Shown here piece after piece: positions 61,093 to 64,000 of a stretch of 64,000 bases of DNA. Origin of the DNA: Janthinobacterium sp. J1-1 (GTDB taxonomy: Bacteria > Pseudomonadota > Gammaproteobacteria > Burkholderiales > Burkholderiaceae_D); assembly GCF_030944405.1 (NCBI RefSeq), contig NZ_CP132339.1, positions 5,766,001-5,830,000 of the forward strand, read 5' to 3'. The notes under the pieces were generated by a model, which did not search any database, was not told the DNA's origin, and saw nothing but the letters and a program-made list of their open reading frames with translations. A program made the position numbers and the translations under genes. Positions within the stretch are counted from its first letter, which is position 1; each line of letters begins with the position of its first letter.

Positions 61093-61535
61093 ACGAGCGC
61101 CGCGAAGCCGCCCTCGGCAGCGCCATGCGGGTCGAACAGCTGGGCGACAGCCTGTCGCAGGCGGCTGCCGCCTTGCATGCGGCGGTGATGCGCGCCATCC
61201 GCCAGCGCGCCAGCCTGGGCCAGGCCGGCATTACCCAGGCCCAGGCACAAGCCGTGTTCGCGCTGGAAGTGGCGCTGCGCCAGCAAGCCAATGCGCTGTA
61301 TGCCGACGCCGCCGGCCACGTCATCACGGGGCTGGACACGGCCCAGCACCAGCTGAGCGGCCTGCTGGACACTGTGCGCCAGCGCATCGCCCGCCATGAC
61401 AGCGTCAGCCACTGGATCAGCCTGGCGACCGGCTTGTTGAACCTGGGCCGGGCCGTGCTCGCGCGCAGCCCGGAACGCATCCTGTCGACCCTGGCGACGG
61501 TGCGCGAGCGGCTGCGCGAGGCAGGCGGCGATTGA
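61089..61535 (+). CDS. Small helical protein coupled to the lipoprotein
   Basis: No family recognised. The 148 residues have no signal peptide or Cys and are predicted almost wholly helical (AMRVEQLGDSLSQAAAALHAA, about 12-32; RQQANALYADAAGHVITGLDT, about 65-85). The pattern of Leu and Ala suggests coiled coils. A mildly hydrophobic patch near the end (SHWISLATGLLNLGRAVL, about 108-125) could touch the membrane. It begins inside the stop of the lipoprotein gene (ATGA). A long inverted repeat follows 35 bp downstream. Confidence 0.7.
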   Translation: MNERREAALGSAMRVEQLGDSLSQAAAALHAAVMRAIRQRASLGQAGITQAQAQAVFALEVALRQQANALYADAAGHVITGLDTAQHQLSGLLDTVRQRIARHDSVSHWISLATGLLNLGRAVLARSPERILSTLATVRERLREAGGD

Positions 61536-61570
61536 CGGACCGCGACACACGGACCGGCATCCCTTCCCAA

Positions 61571-61610
61571 AAGGCAAAGGGCAAGGCATCGCTGCCCTGC
61601 CCTTTGCCTT
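61571..61610. repeat. 13-bp perfect inverted repeat downstream of the lipoprotein operon
   Basis: AAGGCAAAGGGCA (61571-61583) and TGCCCTTTGCCTT (61598-61610) are exactly complementary around a 14-nt loop. There is no T-run on the plus strand, so it is not a classical terminator; it may stabilise the 3' end or be a Rho-independent variant. Confidence 0.75.
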
Positions 61611-61704
61611 GCCGCCACGTCACTGTCACTGCCGCTCTACTGCGCCGGCAACCGCCCGCCTCTGTGTGCGCGCTGGGTGCCGGGTCTCCTCCAACACCAA
61701 CTCG

Positions 61705-62463
61705 TCAACTCATGTGCTGCCCGCCATTGATGGCGATATTCGCGCCCGTCACGAACGCCGCTTCGTCCGAGGCCAGGTAGGCCACCAGCGCGGCCACCTC
61801 GTCCGGTTCGCCAAGCCGCCCCAGCGGAATCTGCGGCAGGATTTTCCTTTCCATGATGTCGGTGGGAACGGCCGTGACCATCTGCGTGCGCAGGTAGCCG
61901 GGCGAGACGGTATTGACGGTCACGCCATGGCGCGCCACTTCCAGCGCCAGCGACTTGGAAAAACCGTGCACGCCGGCCTTGGCGGCCGCATAATTGCACT
62001 GGCCGAAAGCGCCTTTCTGGCCATTGACGGACGAGATATTGATGATGCGGCCCCAGCGGTTCAGCAGCATCGGTTCGATCACCTGCTTGCTCATGTTGAA
62101 GATGCTGTCGAGATTGGTGCGCATCACTTCGCTCCAGTGCGCGCGCTCCATCTTGCGCATGCTGGCGTCGCGCGTGATGCCGGCATTGTTGACCAGCACG
62201 TCGACCCGGCCGAACTGCTGCAGCACATGGCCGACCGCCGACTGGCAGGCGTCGAAATCGCCGACGTCGGCGGCCAGCGCATGGAAGTTGAAATCCTGTG
62301 CGCGCTGCTCCTCCAGCCAGTGCGCCACGCGCGGATTACCGGGCGTATGCATGGCCACCACGGCAAAACCGGCGCCATGCAGGCGGCGGCACAGGGCCGT
62401 TCCCAGGCCGCCCATGCCGCCGGTGACCAGCGCCACGCGTTGTTCCGCCCATTGTTCTGTCAT
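61705..62463 (-). CDS. phaB: Acetoacetyl-CoA reductase PhaB
   Basis: A 252-residue short-chain dehydrogenase that reduces acetoacetyl-CoA to (R)-3-hydroxybutyryl-CoA for polyhydroxybutyrate synthesis. Motifs: NADP-binding TGGMGGLG (about 12-19), NNAG (about 92-95), catalytic ISSVNGQKGAFGQCNYAAAK region (Ser at about 143, Tyr/Lys at about 157-161). The sequence QKGAFGQCNYAAAKAG and HGFSKSLALEVARHGVTVN are typical of PhaB rather than FabG. The start is the ATG at 62461-62463 after GGGAG. It is not next to phaA or phaC; phasin genes lie at 31.7 and 35.7 kb. Confidence 0.93.
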   Translation of the reverse strand: MTEQWAEQRVALVTGGMGGLGTALCRRLHGAGFAVVAMHTPGNPRVAHWLEEQRAQDFNFHALAADVGDFDACQSAVGHVLQQFGRVDVLVNNAGITRDASMRKMERAHWSEVMRTNLDSIFNMSKQVIEPMLLNRWGRIINISSVNGQKGAFGQCNYAAAKAGVHGFSKSLALEVARHGVTVNTVSPGYLRTQMVTAVPTDIMERKILPQIPLGRLGEPDEVAALVAYLASDEAAFVTGANIAINGGQHMS

Positions 62464-62626
62464 CGCATCTCCCTCTTGAATTGTTTTTCTGAGTGGGATC
62501 AAGTGTAGGAGCAGTTTTTATCAGCGACTTTGCGCAAGATCAAAGGCTCAGACTGTTGCAGCCGTGCGCGGGCGAGCCGCCGCTCTGTGCCAGAATGAAG
62601 GCCAGTTTCCATTGAAAGGCCGGCTC

Positions 62627-63502
62627 ATGACGTATAAAACCGTGTTGCTCCATATCGATGACGGCGCCGGGCGCGCCGCCCGCATCGCGCTGGCGGCCAG
62701 CGTGGCGCAAGCCTGCGGCGGCCACTTGACGGGCGTGGCCCTGACGGGCGTGTCGCGCCTGCTGTACCAGCACCAGCCCGACCTGGACGCCGATCCCAAC
62801 CTGTCGCTGCACCTCAATTTCCTGCGTGAACGGGCGGCGCGCGCGCTCGACGGTTTCGATCAGCAGGCCAGCAGTGCCGGCGTGGCCTCGTACGAGCAGC
62901 GCGTGGTCGACGACGAAGCGGCCGGCGGCATCAGCCTGCTGGCGCGCTATGCGGACCTGGTGGTGATCAGCCAGTACAACGCGGCCGACAAGTCGCCGTC
63001 GGTGATGCGCGACTTTCCCGCCTATGTGCTGCTGCATTCGGGCCGGCCGGTCCTGATCGTGCCGCATGCGATGTCGCCGGCGCAGCTGGCGCAGCCCCAT
63101 CACCCGGCCGCCGCGCGCAATGTGCTGGTGTCATGGAATGGCAGCAAGGAAGCCAGCCGCGCCGTCAGCGCCGCCCTGCCGCTGCTGCAGCGGGCCGGCC
63201 AGGTGCATGTGGCCGTGTTCGACGCCCAGCTGCATGCGGCCGAGCATGGCGACCATCCGGGCGCCGACCTGCTGCAATACCTGGCCCGCCACGGCGTGCA
63301 GGCAAAACTGCTGTTACTGGACGGCGGCGCCACGCGGCGCGGCGATATCGGCGAAGCCTTGCTGACGCAGGTGTCCGAACTGTCGGCCGACTTGCTGGTG
63401 ATGGGCGCCTATGGCCACTCGCGGCTGCGCGAAACCATCCTCGGCGGCGTCACGCGCACGGTGCTGCAAAGCATGACGGTACCGGTGCTGATGGCGCACT
63501 GA
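62627..63502 (+). CDS. Tandem universal stress protein (UspA-like)
   Basis: A 291-residue protein of two UspA domains in tandem. The first (about 1-150) starts MTYKTVLLHIDDG and ends SGRPVLIVPHA but lacks a clean nucleotide-binding G-x2-G-x9-G motif. The second (about 160-291) has MGAYGHSRLRETILGGVTRTVLQ, which fits the ATP-binding form. Such proteins accumulate under starvation or respiratory stress. The start at 62627 follows GAAAGG; 21 upstream in-frame codons are rejected. It is convergent with a small gene. Confidence 0.9.
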   Translation: MTYKTVLLHIDDGAGRAARIALAASVAQACGGHLTGVALTGVSRLLYQHQPDLDADPNLSLHLNFLRERAARALDGFDQQASSAGVASYEQRVVDDEAAGGISLLARYADLVVISQYNAADKSPSVMRDFPAYVLLHSGRPVLIVPHAMSPAQLAQPHHPAAARNVLVSWNGSKEASRAVSAALPLLQRAGQVHVAVFDAQLHAAEHGDHPGADLLQYLARHGVQAKLLLLDGGATRRGDIGEALLTQVSELSADLLVMGAYGHSRLRETILGGVTRTVLQSMTVPVLMAH

Positions 63503-63508
63503 GCTGTT

Positions 63509-63871
63509 TCAGTCTTCGGAATGCCAGGTCTGCGCGCGGATCTTGGCCACCTGGCGCTGGGCCAGCCATTGCCACAGCTGCAGCGCGTCGTCCTGGCGCA
63601 GCGCCGTCATGCGGCGCGGGCTGGCCAGGGCGATCTCGCAATCGCGGTCCGACCATTCCTCGAAAGTGACTTCGCCACCGCTAGCCACTTCCACTTGGTA
63701 CATCAGGCCGTCATCGTAGCCGAAACGCAGCATGGCGCTGGCGGGGCCGCCGTCGGGACCGGGACTGGCCTCGCGGTACACCTGCTCCAGCGCTTCGGCC
63801 AGCTGGGTCGGCGTGGGGGCGCTGATATTGCGCCCATCGGGCCGGGTGAGAATGAACCATGCTTGTGTCAT
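63509..63871 (-). CDS. Small conserved-looking hypothetical protein
   Basis: No family recognised. The 120 residues lack a signal peptide and look alpha/beta: MTQAWFILTRPDGRNIS, LRFGYDDGLMYQVEVASGGEVTFEEWSD, and a C-terminal helix LWQWLAQRQVAKIRAQTW. There is one EEW motif and a high content of aromatics. Its stop lies 6 bp beyond the convergent stress-protein gene. The start is the ATG at 63869-63871. It may be part of a longer operon to the right, outside the window. Confidence 0.65.
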   Translation of the reverse strand: MTQAWFILTRPDGRNISAPTPTQLAEALEQVYREASPGPDGGPASAMLRFGYDDGLMYQVEVASGGEVTFEEWSDRDCEIALASPRRMTALRQDDALQLWQWLAQRQVAKIRAQTWHSED

Positions 63872-63912
63872 GACGCGCCCCTATCCATACTCGTTAGCTT
63901 GCGGCTGGCAAG

Positions 63913-64000
63913 ATGACGGACAGTAACGATGATTCCAAGCAACTCTGGCGCATGGGAACCATCCCTGTCGGCACTATTTATGCGATTAATAGTAACAGGG
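63913..64000 (+). CDS. Possible start of a further gene (partial)
   Basis: An ATG at 63913 opens a frame of 29 codons that stays open to the end of the window (MTDSNDDSKQLWRMGTIPVG and onwards). The sequence is lower in GC than its surroundings. Too short to judge; it may be non-coding. Confidence 0.25.
   Translation, partial: MTDSNDDSKQLWRMGTIPVGTIYAINSNR

Noticed and set aside
1..64000. CRISPR arrays, tRNA or rRNA genes, complete insertion sequences, prophage
   Set aside because: No regularly spaced direct repeats, no cloverleaf sequences, no rRNA segments, and only a partial IS4 and one MITE-like element were found.

Overview
The window is about 64 kb of high-GC chromosomal DNA, densely coding on both strands. 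It fits a betaproteobacterium of the Oxalobacteraceae (Janthinobacterium / Massilia / Duganella type). The reasons are a separate hemC-hemD-hemX-hemY operon divergent from ppc, a divergent trmJ/suhB pair, polyhydroxyalkanoate genes (phaB, two phasins, a TetR regulator), a long sigma-70 with an acidic insert, and many signalling genes. The taxonomic placement is inference from gene content. I saw no tRNA, rRNA, CRISPR array, prophage or complete insertion sequence.

Layout. 1-3.7 kb: partial nadE, a FemAB/GNAT-like acyltransferase, uppP and ppa. 3.85-8.05 kb: an iron cell-surface-signalling cassette (Fur box, ECF sigma, FecR, TonB receptor with STN domain), followed by a short promoter-terminator unit that may encode an sRNA of about 58 nt. 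8.5-10.9 kb: membrane PQQ glucose dehydrogenase. 11-18.2 kb: haem operon and ppc. 18.2-24.4 kb: a periplasmic protein that looks like a permuted papain-fold enzyme, an orphan PAS histidine kinase, and rpoD. 24.4-28.9 kb: an unusual rpoD leader containing an intrinsic terminator, proQ plus a DEDD exonuclease, two c-type cytochromes, and an RlmI-like protein that has lost its methyltransferase domain. 29-36.1 kb: GIN-domain protein, yaeQ, purU, phasin, KGG stress protein, YgjP-like metalloprotein, a miniature inverted-repeat element that splits a terminator, LOG family protein, TetR regulator and PhaF/PhaI-like phasin. 36.2-39.9 kb: a 1207-residue protein with REC, REC, GAF, PAS, GGDEF, EAL and REC domains. 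40.2-47.3 kb: lipase-GMC dehydrogenase-Tat subunit operon, MFS/LysR, trmJ and suhB. 47.3-49.4 kb: isochorismatase-like hydrolase and a decayed site where an IS4-family remnant abuts the C-terminal stump of an Ig-like surface protein. 49.4-53 kb: BlaI repressor with an M56-M23 fusion peptidase and twin operator-like repeats, then an MCP. 53.3-61.6 kb: RhlE helicase, LytS/LytTR two-component system, an exported CHAT (caspase-like) protease coupled to a small secreted partner, and a coupled lipoprotein/helical-protein pair. 61.7-64 kb: phaB, a universal stress protein and small hypothetical genes.

Themes. Envelope and periplasm biology dominates: undecaprenyl recycling, iron receptor, PQQ and GMC dehydrogenases, cytochromes, exported CHAT protease, M56-M23 peptidase and the permuted papain-like protein. 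The least explained parts are the exported CHAT locus beside LytS/LytTR, the BlaI/M56-M23 module with its paired operators, the rpoD leader, and the candidate sRNA after the iron receptor. All gene boundaries and motifs were read by eye; no database search was possible.
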